Positions 33,526 through 42,687 are shown, counted from the first letter of the stretch. The stretch is 64,000 nt of DNA from Bacillota bacterium (GCA_023458035.1 JAEXAX010000031.1:1-64000), one strand, 5' to 3'. The notes: generated by a model from the letters alone, not told the origin. Numbers and translations: made by a program.

Positions 33526-34035
33526 ATGCTGCAAATCTACTACGGAAACGGCAAGGGAAAGACGACTGCACTGGTGGGGCAATGTGTGCGTGCCGCCGGA
33601 GCCGGCCTGCAGATCCTGCTGGTTCAGTTTTTAAAAGACAACCGTTCATCGGAACGGGTTATACTGGCGGCTTTGCCCGGTGTCACCGTACTTTCGGGCC
33701 GGGAACGGGTTAAATTTACCTTTCGTATGTCAGAGGAAGAAAAGGCCGAAGCAGCGCAGTTTTATACGGCGCAGTTTGAAGAACTGATGAAGCTTGCCGC
33801 GGATTATGATCTGATCGCTCTGGATGAATTGCTGGATGCCGTCATCGCCGGTATGCTGGATCGGCAAACGGTGTTGGATTGGCTGGCAGCCGAAAAAGAG
33901 CGGCGTGAGATCGTGATCACCGGTCATACCGAAGAAACGGATTTTTTCGTATTGGCCGATTACATCACAAACATGAAAAAAGAACGGCATCCATATGATA
34001 ACGGTATCGGAAGTCGTCCGGGAATAGAGAGGTGA
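33526..34035 (+). CDS. Cob(I)yrinic acid a,c-diamide adenosyltransferase
   Basis: 169 residues. Adenosylates corrinoids in cobalamin synthesis or salvage (CobA/BtuR type). The N-terminal P-loop YGNGKGKTTALVGQ (about 5-18), LVQFLKD, the LDELLDAV segment and the C-terminal HPYDNGIGSRPGIE are all typical. No other cobalamin gene is near, so salvage is more likely. It is followed within 5 bases by the alarmone synthetase gene. Confidence 0.92.
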   Translation: MLQIYYGNGKGKTTALVGQCVRAAGAGLQILLVQFLKDNRSSERVILAALPGVTVLSGRERVKFTFRMSEEEKAEAAQFYTAQFEELMKLAADYDLIALDELLDAVIAGMLDRQTVLDWLAAEKERREIVITGHTEETDFFVLADYITNMKKERHPYDNGIGSRPGIER

Positions 34036-34039
34036 GGCC

Positions 34040-34738
34040 ATGAATAAAGAGCCTGAGTCGAGAAAACGCATCCGTCATATGTCGGTTATGGACTTTGTCA
34101 ATGAGATGAAGATCGAGGACAACGTGGACGGATGGCAGAGCGTGATGTTCATCTTCAACGGAGCGCTCAAGGAGGTCGGCACCAAGATCGATATTCTGCA
34201 TGAGGAATTTCTGCAGACCCATGAATACAATCCGATCGAGCATATCAAGGCTCGTATCAAAACACCGGACAGCATTGTCAAAAAGCTGAGGCGCTACGGT
34301 TATGACAGCACCATTGAAAACATGGTGAAAGAAATCAAGGATGTGGCCGGTATCCGGGTAGTCTGCTCGTTCAATGAGGACATCTATACCTTTGCGAATA
34401 TGCTGGAGCGGCAGGGAGATCTGGAGATTATCTCGATCAAAGACTACATCGAACATCCGAAGATCAGCGGCTACCAGAGCTATCACATGATCGTGCGGGT
34501 ACCGGTGTACCTGTCGGATAAGGTGGTTCATGCAGAGGTGGAGATCCAGATCCGGACCGTCGCCCAGGATTTCTGGGCCAGCCTGGAACATAAGATTTAT
34601 TATAAATTTGAAGGTTCGGCTCCGGAGAGCATCCGCAAGGAGCTTAGAAACTGCGCCCGTATCGTGGCGGAGCTGGACGCCAAGATGGAGATGTTAAATA
34701 CCCAGATCCAGGAATTTGCTGCCAAGAAGGAAGAATAG
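34040..34738 (+). CDS. Small alarmone synthetase (RelQ/YjbM-type GTP pyrophosphokinase)
   Basis: 232 residues containing only the synthetase domain. RIKTPDSIVKKLRRYGYD, DVAGIRVVCSFNEDIY and GYQSYHMIVRVPVYL are the standard motifs, followed by VEIQIRTVAQDFWASLEHK. It makes (p)ppGpp or pGpp. No hydrolase, TGS or ACT domain. A C-terminal helix (about 195-230) would serve tetramer formation, as in RelQ. Confidence 0.93.
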   Translation: MNKEPESRKRIRHMSVMDFVNEMKIEDNVDGWQSVMFIFNGALKEVGTKIDILHEEFLQTHEYNPIEHIKARIKTPDSIVKKLRRYGYDSTIENMVKEIKDVAGIRVVCSFNEDIYTFANMLERQGDLEIISIKDYIEHPKISGYQSYHMIVRVPVYLSDKVVHAEVEIQIRTVAQDFWASLEHKIYYKFEGSAPESIRKELRNCARIVAELDAKMEMLNTQIQEFAAKKEE

Positions 34739-34901
34739 GGTTTGTGAGCGAATCAAGACTCGTGGGGAATGACCTGTTTCCAATCCTATATTTATTGTGA
34801 ATCATCCTCTTCGATGCAGGCAAGATCCGGCCTTAGTAAAGAAGCAGATGTATTAAATCCGACCATTCCAACCGAGAAAATAAGGAGAAAAGCATACCAA
34901 T

Positions 34902-34958
34902 ATGTTCAAACTTAAAAATCAGACACAAGACTGCAACATAAAATACCTGATTACATGA
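34902..34958 (+). CDS. Possible 18-codon leader peptide upstream of the ABC-F gene
   Basis: The ATG at 34902 follows AAGGAG at 34882-34887 (wide spacing). It encodes MFKLKNQTQDCNIKYLIT and stops 12 bases before the ABC-F start. Ribosome-stalling leaders are known before ABC-F resistance genes such as vga and vmlR. I did not find a clear terminator/antiterminator pair here, so this is a candidate only. The rest of 34739-34970 holds nothing I recognise. Confidence 0.35.
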   Translation: MFKLKNQTQDCNIKYLIT

Positions 34959-34970
34959 GGATGTTTATCA

Positions 34971-36515
34971 ATGCTACAAATCCGATCATTGACCATGACA
35001 CATAAAACAGATCTGCGTGTACTCTTGGAGGATTTCAGCCTGGCGCTGCAGCCGGGTGATAAGGCTGTCATCATCGGCGAGGAAGGAAACGGAAAATCAA
35101 CTCTTTTACGCTGGATTTATGATCCGGCGCTGACGGACGATTATATTGAGACGACAGGGGAACGACTGATTGCACGGGAGCGACTGGGCTATCTGCCGCA
35201 GGAACTGACCGCAATCGATTCGACTAAAACGATCTATACCTATTTTTCGGAACAAGAACGCTTTTGGGAGCGGTCGCCGAAGGAGCTGGCAGCCTTGGCC
35301 GGCCGTTTTGGACTGTCGCTCGATACATTTTACAGTGATCAGTTGCTTGGGACATTATCCGGAGGCGAGAAGATCAAGATTCAGTTCATGCGACTGCTGC
35401 TGGATGAACCGACTGTGTTACTGCTGGATGAGCCGTCAAATGATATTGATATTTCGACGCTTGAATTGCTGGAGGAGCTGATCCGGGACTGGCCCGGGAT
35501 CGTGCTGTTTATATCACATGATGAGACACTGATCGAGCATACCGCCAATATGGTTATCCATGTCGAGCAGATCAAACGAAAGACGAAAGCTCGGGTGACG
35601 GTGGCTCGTTTGTCCTATCAACAGTATATCGAAGAACGATTGCGCCGGTTTGCGCGCCAGGAGCGGCAGGCCGTCAGTGACCGATTAGAAAAGAAAAAGC
35701 GGGATGAGCGGTATCATCGCATCGAACAAAGCGTCACATACCAATTGGCTCATATGGCAAAGGCGGATCGGGACGGTCCGGGCCGTCTGATGAAAAAGAA
35801 GATGAAGACGGTTAAATCCCTGGAAAAGCGTTTTGCCAAAGAGGATGAGCAGATGACAGAGTTCCCCGAGCAGGAAGAGGCCATTTTCTTCAAGCTTGGT
35901 GCAGAAGGCGCAGCGCTGCCGATGGGTAAGACTGTGGTCGAGTTTTCTCTGCCTAAATTATATGCGCCGGATGGAGGCCGGCTGTTGGCCAAAGATATTT
36001 TCCTGCGCCTGCGAGGGCCGGCTCATATCTGCATCGTGGGAAAAAATGGCTGCGGTAAATCCACCCTGATCAGGCGGCTGGCCGAGGAACTGCTGCCAAG
36101 AGCAGATCTGCACGCCGCTTACATGCCGCAGAATTATGAGGACAGCCTGCCGGTAGATTTGACGCCGGTCGAGTATTTGGCTGTCACCGGAGATCGGCAG
36201 GAGGAAACGCGAATCCGGACCTATTTGGGGGCCTTAAAGTATACTGCCGATGAGATGTCGCATCCGGTCAGTCAGCTGTCGGGTGGTCAGAAGGCAAAGG
36301 TCTTATTGTTAAAAATGAGCTTGTCCGGGGCGAATGTCCTTATTTTGGATGAGCCGACCAGAAACTTTTCCCCGCTGTCCGGACCGGTGATCCGAAGGAT
36401 GATTCGAGAATTTCCCGGGGCGGTCATCAGTATTTCGCACGATCGAAAATTCATTGACGAGTGCTGTGAAACAGTGTATGAATTAACTTATGACGGATTG
36501 CTATTACTGGGCTGA
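34971..36515 (+). CDS. ABC-F family ATPase (ribosome-associated)
   Basis: 514 residues with two ATPase domains and no membrane helices. The first has Walker A GEEGNGKST, signature LSGGEKIK and Walker B VLLLDEPSNDID. A charged linker (about 205-300) resembles the P-site tRNA interaction arm. The second has GKNGCGKST, LSGGQKAK and VLILDEPTRNFSP. ABC-F proteins act on stalled or drug-bound ribosomes; some give resistance to lincosamides, streptogramins or pleuromutilins. The short linker and altered second Walker B region (TRNFSP) fit the clostridial group of unknown specificity. Confidence 0.88.
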   Translation: MLQIRSLTMTHKTDLRVLLEDFSLALQPGDKAVIIGEEGNGKSTLLRWIYDPALTDDYIETTGERLIARERLGYLPQELTAIDSTKTIYTYFSEQERFWERSPKELAALAGRFGLSLDTFYSDQLLGTLSGGEKIKIQFMRLLLDEPTVLLLDEPSNDIDISTLELLEELIRDWPGIVLFISHDETLIEHTANMVIHVEQIKRKTKARVTVARLSYQQYIEERLRRFARQERQAVSDRLEKKKRDERYHRIEQSVTYQLAHMAKADRDGPGRLMKKKMKTVKSLEKRFAKEDEQMTEFPEQEEAIFFKLGAEGAALPMGKTVVEFSLPKLYAPDGGRLLAKDIFLRLRGPAHICIVGKNGCGKSTLIRRLAEELLPRADLHAAYMPQNYEDSLPVDLTPVEYLAVTGDRQEETRIRTYLGALKYTADEMSHPVSQLSGGQKAKVLLLKMSLSGANVLILDEPTRNFSPLSGPVIRRMIREFPGAVISISHDRKFIDECCETVYELTYDGLLLLG

Positions 36516-36633
36516 ACTGCCTGTGATATGGCGCCGGATAGTATATTGAGCTATAAAGAGTGATTATTATAATATGCTCCCCATGTGGCAGACATTGGAA
36601 ATATCCAAAATCTATCATATGAGGAGCATAATT

Positions 36634-36672
36634 ATGTTCGGGAGAAGGTATTTCAAAGAAAATTCAAGCTAA
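36634..36672 (+). CDS. Possible 12-residue micropeptide with strong ribosome site
   Basis: GAGGAG lies 7 bases before ATG 36634, and the peptide is MFGRRYFKENSS. The site lies in the right arm of an 8-bp inverted repeat (36573-36580 with 36623-36630). No gene follows on this strand, so it is either a true micropeptide or a remnant. Confidence 0.25.
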   Translation: MFGRRYFKENSS

Positions 36673-36679
36673 GGGCTCT

Positions 36680-37606
36680 TTACAGCGTCAGGGTCTCGAT
36701 CGCCCTTTTGGCCAGCACGACCCGGCTGTGCTCCTTTAAGAAGGCCTCCTGCTTTTCCAGATAGCGATGGGAGGAAGCAAATTCCGACAGGCTGTTTAAT
36801 ACCTGCACGAAGGAGGCGGTGGTCATCTTCCTGCCTTTGGTCAGAACAAGCACATACTCAGACTGCTCATTGTCACCGTCCTTATACAGGCGGCTGTCCC
36901 CGACAAAGCTGTCCCTGATCAGGGCACAGGCCTCCATCAGTACTTCCAGATCCTCAAAAAAGAAGAAGCGGGAGTAGAAGCTGTTGTATTCATCCGGGGA
37001 CAAATCCTGCGGGATATCCTGTTCAAAACCGTTGATCAGATCAGGGATCTGGGCGCCGGTCATGTAGGCGGCGCGTGGGTCATCGGAGCCTCCCGGACCG
37101 TTTTGCGGGCAGGAGTCATTCCCGGAGTCCGGGCTCTGCGGGGCATTGGTCGGGTTTTGGGAATCTGAATCGGGCTGCGCCTTCATAGAAGCCCCGGCCT
37201 CGCGTTTAACCTTGCCAAGGGAATCCTTTAAGCGGCGCAGTACCTGAAAGAGGTCATCGGCCGACTCGCCGTTAGCCATGCCGGATAACAGCTGGGAGAG
37301 GGTTTTTTCATCATCGTTTCCATGATTAAAATGACTGAAGGCGGTATCCAGCTCATCCGGATTTTCCACCTTGGTAATATTTAAGACGATGGCCTCCGGG
37401 CTGATCGGGATGGCCTCGACCACCAGCGGCATGTCATTGGCCTCAAAGCCGACATCCTGCTTGGCTTGACGCATCATTTCCTGAAACAGTGCCCGCGCCT
37501 TTTCGGTACCGTAGGCCAGCTCGGAAAGCTTGATATGACGGGACTCCAGGTCGGCAGTGGTCAGGGTGCAGCGGATGGCATTGTCATTAATACGTTCGAT
37601 CTTCAT
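36680..37606 (-). CDS. mecA: MecA-type adaptor protein for ClpC
   Basis: 308 residues. MKIERINDNAIRCTLTTADL at the start and the C-terminal FEDLEVLMEAC..YVLVLTKGR..LNSLSEFASS are the MecA fold. The protein targets substrates to the ClpCP protease and in Bacillus controls competence. A Ser/Asn/Pro-rich spacer of about 45 residues (about 140-185) separates the two domains, longer than in B. subtilis. It has its own consensus promoter. Confidence 0.9.
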   Translation of the reverse strand: MKIERINDNAIRCTLTTADLESRHIKLSELAYGTEKARALFQEMMRQAKQDVGFEANDMPLVVEAIPISPEAIVLNITKVENPDELDTAFSHFNHGNDDEKTLSQLLSGMANGESADDLFQVLRRLKDSLGKVKREAGASMKAQPDSDSQNPTNAPQSPDSGNDSCPQNGPGGSDDPRAAYMTGAQIPDLINGFEQDIPQDLSPDEYNSFYSRFFFFEDLEVLMEACALIRDSFVGDSRLYKDGDNEQSEYVLVLTKGRKMTTASFVQVLNSLSEFASSHRYLEKQEAFLKEHSRVVLAKRAIETLTL

Positions 37607-37701
37607 GTAGAAATCACATCCTTTATACTAAAATTGACATGAAAGCGATGGCTTTCAGTCCTGTTTTTCATAACTCCTCTTTGTTACACACTTGTTATAA
37701 C

Positions 37702-37730
37702 AGTATAGCTTACGAGGGGGGAGCCGTCAA
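37702..37730 (-). promoter_or_regulatory. Promoter of mecA
   Basis: On the minus strand: TTGACG (37730-37725), 17-base spacer, TATACT (37707-37702). Confidence 0.8.
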
Positions 37731-37811
37731 GCGATGAAGGGATGATATTTATATACAAATGTGCAGATTTTGTGAAATCACAGTGGCCAACTGCAAATTG
37801 CAAAATCCGGG

Positions 37812-37840
37812 TTTTCAGAAAAAGGATCCTATGGTATGAT
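37812..37840 (+). promoter_or_regulatory. Promoter of the ispF-cysS operon
   Basis: TTTTCA (37812-37817), 17-base spacer, TATGAT (37835-37840), 52 bases before ispF. Confidence 0.6.
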
Positions 37841-37892
37841 GAAACAAGCCGAGAGCGAAAATACAATGTTTTGAAGTAGAATAGAGGTAAAA

Positions 37893-38453
37893 ATGAGAGT
37901 AGGAATTGGATATGACGTGCATGCGTTTGAGGACGGTCGGGAACTGATCCTGGGCGGTGTCCGGATACCGACGGAGCGCGGCTTGGCCGGTCATTCGGAT
38001 GCCGATGTTTTGGTTCACGCCATTATGGACGCCCTGCTCGGAGCGGCCAAACTCGGAGATATCGGCCTGCTGTTCCCGGATACCGACGATACTTATAAGG
38101 GAGCCGACAGCATGGATTTGTTGCAGGAAGTCGGATTGAAGCTGGAAGAGGCTATGTATGTGGTTGAAAATATCGATGCTACAGTGGTGATGCAGGCGCC
38201 GAAGCTGCGGCCGTTTATCCCCATGATGGAGGCCAATATCGCCATGACTCTGGGGATCGAAGCTTCTCAGGTCAGCATCAAGGCGACGACGGAGGAGCAT
38301 TTGGGCTTTACCGGACGCAGCGAGGGGGTCAAGGCAGTGGCTGTCTGCGCCATCGAGAGCTTGACAAGACTGATGGAGGATTCCATGTTTGAGGAATCCG
38401 GCGGCAGTTGCAGCGGCGGATGCCGGGGCTGCAGCGGCTGCGGTTCCATGTAA
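37893..38453 (+). CDS. ispF: 2-C-methyl-D-erythritol 2,4-cyclodiphosphate synthase with Cys-rich tail
   Basis: Residues 1-158 are a standard IspF: MRVGIGYDVHAFEDGRELIL with metal ligands Asp8 and His10, HSDADVLVHAIMDALLGA with His42, and a C-terminal TTEEHLGFTGRSEGVKAVAV. It makes the cyclic diphosphate of the MEP isoprenoid pathway. Unusually the protein runs to 186 residues, ending ESGGSCSGGCRGCSGCGSM with Cys173, 177, 180 and 183. That tail is not part of the enzyme fold and looks like a metal-binding or redox tag. First gene of the operon ispF-GNAT-cysS-mrnC-rlmB. Confidence 0.95.
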   Translation: MRVGIGYDVHAFEDGRELILGGVRIPTERGLAGHSDADVLVHAIMDALLGAAKLGDIGLLFPDTDDTYKGADSMDLLQEVGLKLEEAMYVVENIDATVVMQAPKLRPFIPMMEANIAMTLGIEASQVSIKATTEEHLGFTGRSEGVKAVAVCAIESLTRLMEDSMFEESGGSCSGGCRGCSGCGSM

Positions 38454-38495
38454 ATGAGGAGCCGAACAAAGAGATAAATATTTAGGAGAATGAGG

Positions 38496-39698
38496 ATGCG
38501 CATCATAGAGTTATTGGGGGATCGCAAAAAACTGACCAAACGATTGTATACTGAGGTGTTTGCGGAGGATTCGCCGGCTTACGTCAGCTATTATTATACA
38601 GAGAAACTGCGGGATAACCGGATCTTTGCCTTTGAGGATAATGAAGAAGGCTTTGTTTCGATGCTGCATCTGAATCCCTATACCATGCATGTACGGAATC
38701 GGGAACGATTGACAAATTACATCGTGGCGGTGGCGACAAAGCCGGAGTTCCGAGGGCAGCGGATGATGAAGCGGCTGCTGCTGCGGGCCTTAAAGGAGAT
38801 GCATGCCAATCGCGAACCCTTCACCTTTTTGATGCCGGCAGCCCGGGAGATTTATCTGCCCTACGGTTTTCGCTATATCTACGATGCCCGTATCATGCAG
38901 ATTGAGCCGGAGAATCTGAAGTTCAGTCTGGAGCAGATCCGCGGTAAGTATCCGCAGTTTTCCCACCAGGAGATCGTTAAACTGGTTTATGTCCGGAGCG
39001 GTGAGGAAAAGGAAGAGGTGACGGCCTTTATGGAGGCTTATCTGTCCAAGCGTTATCAGGTTTATACCAAGCGTGATCCGGGGTATGTCAGCCGCTGTCT
39101 GAAGGAGCTGAAAAGCGAGGGCGGTTATATGGCGGCTCTAAAAGAGAGTGGGAAAATTCATGCCGTCTTCATCTGTGAGCCGGGACCGGAGCATGTGGTG
39201 GTAAAGGAAATTATGGCGGAAAATGCCTTCCTATTATATACCAGCGGTGTGCTGGCGGATATTGTGAGAAAGTTTGAGAAGCCGGTCAAGATTATCGGCG
39301 GTGTTCAGCCCTTTGAACATGCAGGCAATGCGGCCCGGGAGATTCCTTATATTATGGGGCGTATCGTCCATCTGGCTTCCTTTTTGCAGGATATTCCGGC
39401 CGAGGAAGCGGCCAGTATTATCCTAAGCGTGGCCGATCCGTTGCTGCCGGGCAATGACGGCTGTTATGTATGGCAGCGAAGTGAAGCCGGCACCAGATTG
39501 ACCAAGCTGGAAAAGGAGCCGGCCGGCACAGCCTGCATCAGCATTGAGGATCTCGGGCAGTTATTGTTCGGACGACTGTCGGTTGAGGAGCTGTTAAACG
39601 GTGCGGCTGAGGAAACGACCAGACTGGATGCACAGGCGGCAGATTTTTTGGCCGGTCTGACCCCGCTGTCCGGTGTCTATATCAATGAAAATGTGTAA
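38496..39698 (+). CDS. Eis-like GNAT N-acetyltransferase
   Basis: The ATG at 38496 lies 7 bases after AGGAG; the ATG at 38490 is too close. The product is 400 residues. The N-terminal GNAT domain has VAVATKPEFRGQRMMKRLLLRAL (an acetyl-CoA loop) and a second tandem GNAT-like domain. A C-terminal SCP2-like part (about 300-400) completes the Eis architecture. Eis proteins acetylate aminoglycosides, polyamines or protein lysines; the substrate here is unknown. Confidence 0.82.
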   Translation: MRIIELLGDRKKLTKRLYTEVFAEDSPAYVSYYYTEKLRDNRIFAFEDNEEGFVSMLHLNPYTMHVRNRERLTNYIVAVATKPEFRGQRMMKRLLLRALKEMHANREPFTFLMPAAREIYLPYGFRYIYDARIMQIEPENLKFSLEQIRGKYPQFSHQEIVKLVYVRSGEEKEEVTAFMEAYLSKRYQVYTKRDPGYVSRCLKELKSEGGYMAALKESGKIHAVFICEPGPEHVVVKEIMAENAFLLYTSGVLADIVRKFEKPVKIIGGVQPFEHAGNAAREIPYIMGRIVHLASFLQDIPAEEAASIILSVADPLLPGNDGCYVWQRSEAGTRLTKLEKEPAGTACISIEDLGQLLFGRLSVEELLNGAAEETTRLDAQAADFLAGLTPLSGVYINENV

Positions 39699-39715
39699 AC
39701 AAAAGGAGAATTGTT

Positions 39716-41116
39716 GTGAAGATATATAATACCTTGACCAAACAAAAAGAGGAATTGGTTCCGATTCGGGAGGATGAAGTCGGCATTTATGTCTGCGGCC
39801 CGACCGTTTATGATTTCATTCATATCGGAAATGCCAGGCCGATGCTGGTGTTTGATACCTTGCGCCGCTTCCTTCTGTCGATCGGTTATCGTGTCAACTA
39901 TGTGTCGAATTTTACCGATGTTGACGATAAGATTATCAAGCGAGCCAATGAAGAGGGCAAGACCGCCGGGGAGATCGCTGAGCGCTTTATCGCTGAATGT
40001 CGTCATGACATGGAAGCCTTAAATGTTATGCCGGCGACTGTGCATCCGCAGGCGACGAAGGAGATCGGCGGAATGATTGCCATGATCGGCAGCCTGATCG
40101 AGGACGGCTACGCGTATGCCAAGAACGGCAGCGTTTATTTCAGAACCAGGCGTTTCAAAGAATACGGCAAGCTGTCGAAGAAAAATATCGAGGATCTGCA
40201 GGCCGGACAGCGGATCGCGGTCGAGGAACAGAAGGAAGATCCGATGGATTTTGTGCTGTGGAAGCCGAAAAAGGACGGAGAGCCGTTCTGGGAGTCGCCC
40301 TGGGGACAGGGACGTCCGGGCTGGCATATCGAGTGTTCGGTGATGGCGAAGGAGTACCTTGGCGAAACCATCGACATCCATGCCGGCGGCGAGGACTTGG
40401 TTTTTCCGCACCATGAAAATGAGATTGCTCAGTCTGAGTGCTGCAACCATACGACCTTCGCGAATTACTGGATGCACAATGCCTTCCTCACCATCGATCA
40501 TGTGAAGATGAGTAAGTCGAAGGGCAATTTCTTTACGGTGCGCGGCATCTGTGAGCACTATGATCCGATGGTATTGCGTTTGTTTATGTTAAATGCGCAT
40601 TATCGCAGCCCGCTCAATTACAGCACCGAGCTGCTGGATGCGACCAGGCAGTCATTCGAGAGAATCGAGACTGCTCGTAAGAATCTGCTGTTTTTGCTGG
40701 ACCATGTGACTGAAACCGAGTTGACCGATGCCGAGGCGGCCGCCTTGATAGAAACCGAAGCTTATGTGACCGGCTTTGGGTCGGCCTTGGCCGATGATCT
40801 GAATACGGCTGATGCCATCGCTTACCTGTTTGAACTGGTGCGTTTCGCCAATACCCGGGCAAACGGGGACAAGAGCCGTGCCTTCCTGCAGGCTTTGCTG
40901 GATCGGATGTCGGCCATGACGGAGGTGCTGGGGCTGCGCTTTGCCGAGGAGGAGTCGCTGGATGCCTATGTAGAGGACATGATTGCCAAACGTCAGGCAG
41001 CCCGCAAGGAAAGAAATTTTGCCAGAGCCGATGAGATCCGTGACGAGCTGGCGGCTGCCGGCATTATCCTGGAAGACACCAGAGAAGGCGTGAAATGGAA
41101 ACGAGCAACAAATTAA
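39716..41116 (+). CDS. cysS: Cysteinyl-tRNA synthetase
   Basis: 466 residues. Class I signature CGPTVYDFIHIGNARPM (HIGN) and KMSKSKGNFFTV are present. Zn ligands include Cys28 and the WHIECS segment. GTG start with AGGAG 7 bases upstream. Its 3' end overlaps mrnC by 22 bases, a common clostridial arrangement. Confidence 0.97.
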   Translation: MKIYNTLTKQKEELVPIREDEVGIYVCGPTVYDFIHIGNARPMLVFDTLRRFLLSIGYRVNYVSNFTDVDDKIIKRANEEGKTAGEIAERFIAECRHDMEALNVMPATVHPQATKEIGGMIAMIGSLIEDGYAYAKNGSVYFRTRRFKEYGKLSKKNIEDLQAGQRIAVEEQKEDPMDFVLWKPKKDGEPFWESPWGQGRPGWHIECSVMAKEYLGETIDIHAGGEDLVFPHHENEIAQSECCNHTTFANYWMHNAFLTIDHVKMSKSKGNFFTVRGICEHYDPMVLRLFMLNAHYRSPLNYSTELLDATRQSFERIETARKNLLFLLDHVTETELTDAEAAALIETEAYVTGFGSALADDLNTADAIAYLFELVRFANTRANGDKSRAFLQALLDRMSAMTEVLGLRFAEEESLDAYVEDMIAKRQAARKERNFARADEIRDELAAAGIILEDTREGVKWKRATN

Positions 41117-41568
41117 ACGGCATGGGGCCGGCCGGCATTCTGGAAAAGATCAATCAGACTTTTTCATTGCGGCCCGTTGACCTGAAAAACTACAGCAGTC
41201 TTACCCTGGCCTATCTGGGCGACTGCGTCTATGAGCTGATCATCCGGACGGTGATCGTAGAGCGCGGCAATACGCCGGTGCATCAGATGAATAAAAAGTC
41301 AAGTCAGCTGGTGAAGGCCACCACCCAGGCCGCCTTGATCGACTACCTGCTGGAGCAGGAGGGATTATTATCCGAGGAGGAGGAAGCGGCCTACCGCCGC
41401 GGCCGAAACGGAAAGTCGGCTACCAGAGCGAAGAATGCCAGTCTGAGCGATTATAAGAAGGCGACCGGCTTTGAAGCTCTGCTCGGAGATTTGTATCTGC
41501 AGGGGAATTATGACAGAATATTATACTTGGTCAGACTGGGGCTGACCGGACTGAGAGAATTGGTATGA
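41095..41568 (+). CDS. mrnC: Mini-ribonuclease 3
   Basis: 157 residues with an RNase III catalytic domain and no dsRNA-binding domain. LAYLGDCVYELIIR (about 39-52) and a C-terminal ATGFEALLGDLYL hold the acidic catalytic pairs. It matures 23S rRNA ends in Gram-positives. It overlaps cysS upstream and rlmB downstream. Confidence 0.94.
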   Translation: METSNKLNGMGPAGILEKINQTFSLRPVDLKNYSSLTLAYLGDCVYELIIRTVIVERGNTPVHQMNKKSSQLVKATTQAALIDYLLEQEGLLSEEEEAAYRRGRNGKSATRAKNASLSDYKKATGFEALLGDLYLQGNYDRILYLVRLGLTGLRELV

Positions 41569-42314
41569 GAACGGAAGAATCAATATTGGAAGGCAGAAAT
41601 GCCATCATTGAAGCGATGCGCAGCGGTGTCACCATCGACAAGCTGTTTATCCTTGACGGCAGCCGGGAGGGCAGTCTAAAGGGTATTGTACGGGATGCAA
41701 AAAAGACAGGGGTGCCGGTGACCTTTGTTAACCGGCAGCGGCTGGATCAGCTGTCCGCTACCGGCAAGCACCAGGGCGTGATCGCCTATGCGGCGGCCTA
41801 TGCCTATCGGGAGATCGAAGATATCCTGACCCTGGCTCGCGAGCGCGGGGAGCAGCCTTTTGTGGTGCTGCTGGACGGGATCGAAGATCCGCATAATCTC
41901 GGTGCCATCATCCGCAGTGCCAATATGGCCGGCGCTCACGGCGTTATCATCCCGAAACGGCGTGCAGTCGGTCTGACAGCCACTGTGGCAAAGGCCTCGG
42001 CCGGCGCATTAGCCTATACGCCGGTCGTCCGGGTAACGAATCTGGTGGCCGCTATCGAAGAATTAAAAAAAGAAGGCCTGTGGTTTGTCAGCGCTTCCAT
42101 GGAGGGCAAGCCGATGTATGAGGTTGATATGACCGGCCCGATCGGCCTGGTTGTGGGAAATGAAGGCAGCGGCGTCAGCCGTTTGGTGGAAGAAGCCTGT
42201 GACCTGTATGCGCGCATTCCGACGGTCGGAAATATTGATTCTTTAAATGCCTCGGTAGCAGCCGGCATCCTGGCGTTTGAGATCGTCAGACAGCGCGGCA
42301 GCAAGATCCAATAA
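41565..42314 (+). CDS. rlmB: 23S rRNA (guanosine-2'-O)-methyltransferase RlmB-type (SpoU family)
   Basis: 249 residues. An N-terminal substrate-binding domain (about 1-75) is followed by the SpoU knot: LDGIEDPHNLGAIIRSANMA, LVVGNEGSGVSRLVEEACD and IDSLNASVAAGILAFE. It overlaps mrnC by 4 bases (ATGA). It methylates a conserved G in the peptidyltransferase region or a tRNA G18; RlmB is the more usual assignment next to mrnC. Confidence 0.92.
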   Translation: MRTEESILEGRNAIIEAMRSGVTIDKLFILDGSREGSLKGIVRDAKKTGVPVTFVNRQRLDQLSATGKHQGVIAYAAAYAYREIEDILTLARERGEQPFVVLLDGIEDPHNLGAIIRSANMAGAHGVIIPKRRAVGLTATVAKASAGALAYTPVVRVTNLVAAIEELKKEGLWFVSASMEGKPMYEVDMTGPIGLVVGNEGSGVSRLVEEACDLYARIPTVGNIDSLNASVAAGILAFEIVRQRGSKIQ

Positions 42315-42339
42315 ATCAGAAAAACTGTAACAAATATCA

Positions 42340-42368
42340 TTGCGCTGTTCATCCGTCAGCGGTATGAT
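42340..42368 (+). promoter_or_regulatory. Promoter of the DUF1858 gene
   Basis: TTGCGC (42340-42345), 17-base spacer, TATGAT (42363-42368). A small leader hairpin GGCGG/CCGCC lies at 42377-42393. Confidence 0.7.
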
Positions 42369-42432
42369 ATAAAGCAGGCGGTGAAATGCCGCCGCAACAG
42401 ACTGAATATGTCAACATAAGGAGGAAATGATT

Positions 42433-42630
42433 ATGACGATTACTAAGGATATGACCATCGGTTCTGTATTACAGATGAGCGAGAAGGTGGTGCCGGTATT
42501 GCTCGGTATCGGAATGCACTGCCTGGGGTGCCCGTCTTCCCAGCAGGAAACCATCGAGGAGGCAGCCTTCGTTCATGGCCTGGATGCAGATGCGCTCGTG
42601 GAAAAGCTCAATGAGGCTGTAAAGGGCTAA
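42433..42630 (+). CDS. DUF1858 domain protein (disulfide redox-like)
   Basis: 65 residues from ATG 42433, 8 bases after AAGGAGG; the ATG at 42427 is too close. MTITKDMTIGSVLQ and GIGMHCLGCPSSQQETIEEAA carry the family's CxxC pair. The family is associated with hybrid-cluster proteins and anaerobic redox. It stands alone with its own promoter and terminator. Confidence 0.9.
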   Translation: MTITKDMTIGSVLQMSEKVVPVLLGIGMHCLGCPSSQQETIEEAAFVHGLDADALVEKLNEAVKG

Positions 42631-42687
42631 CGGTCGGAGTGGGCGGCAGGAGAACTGTCGTATGAAGGACAGATATACATGATGCGA

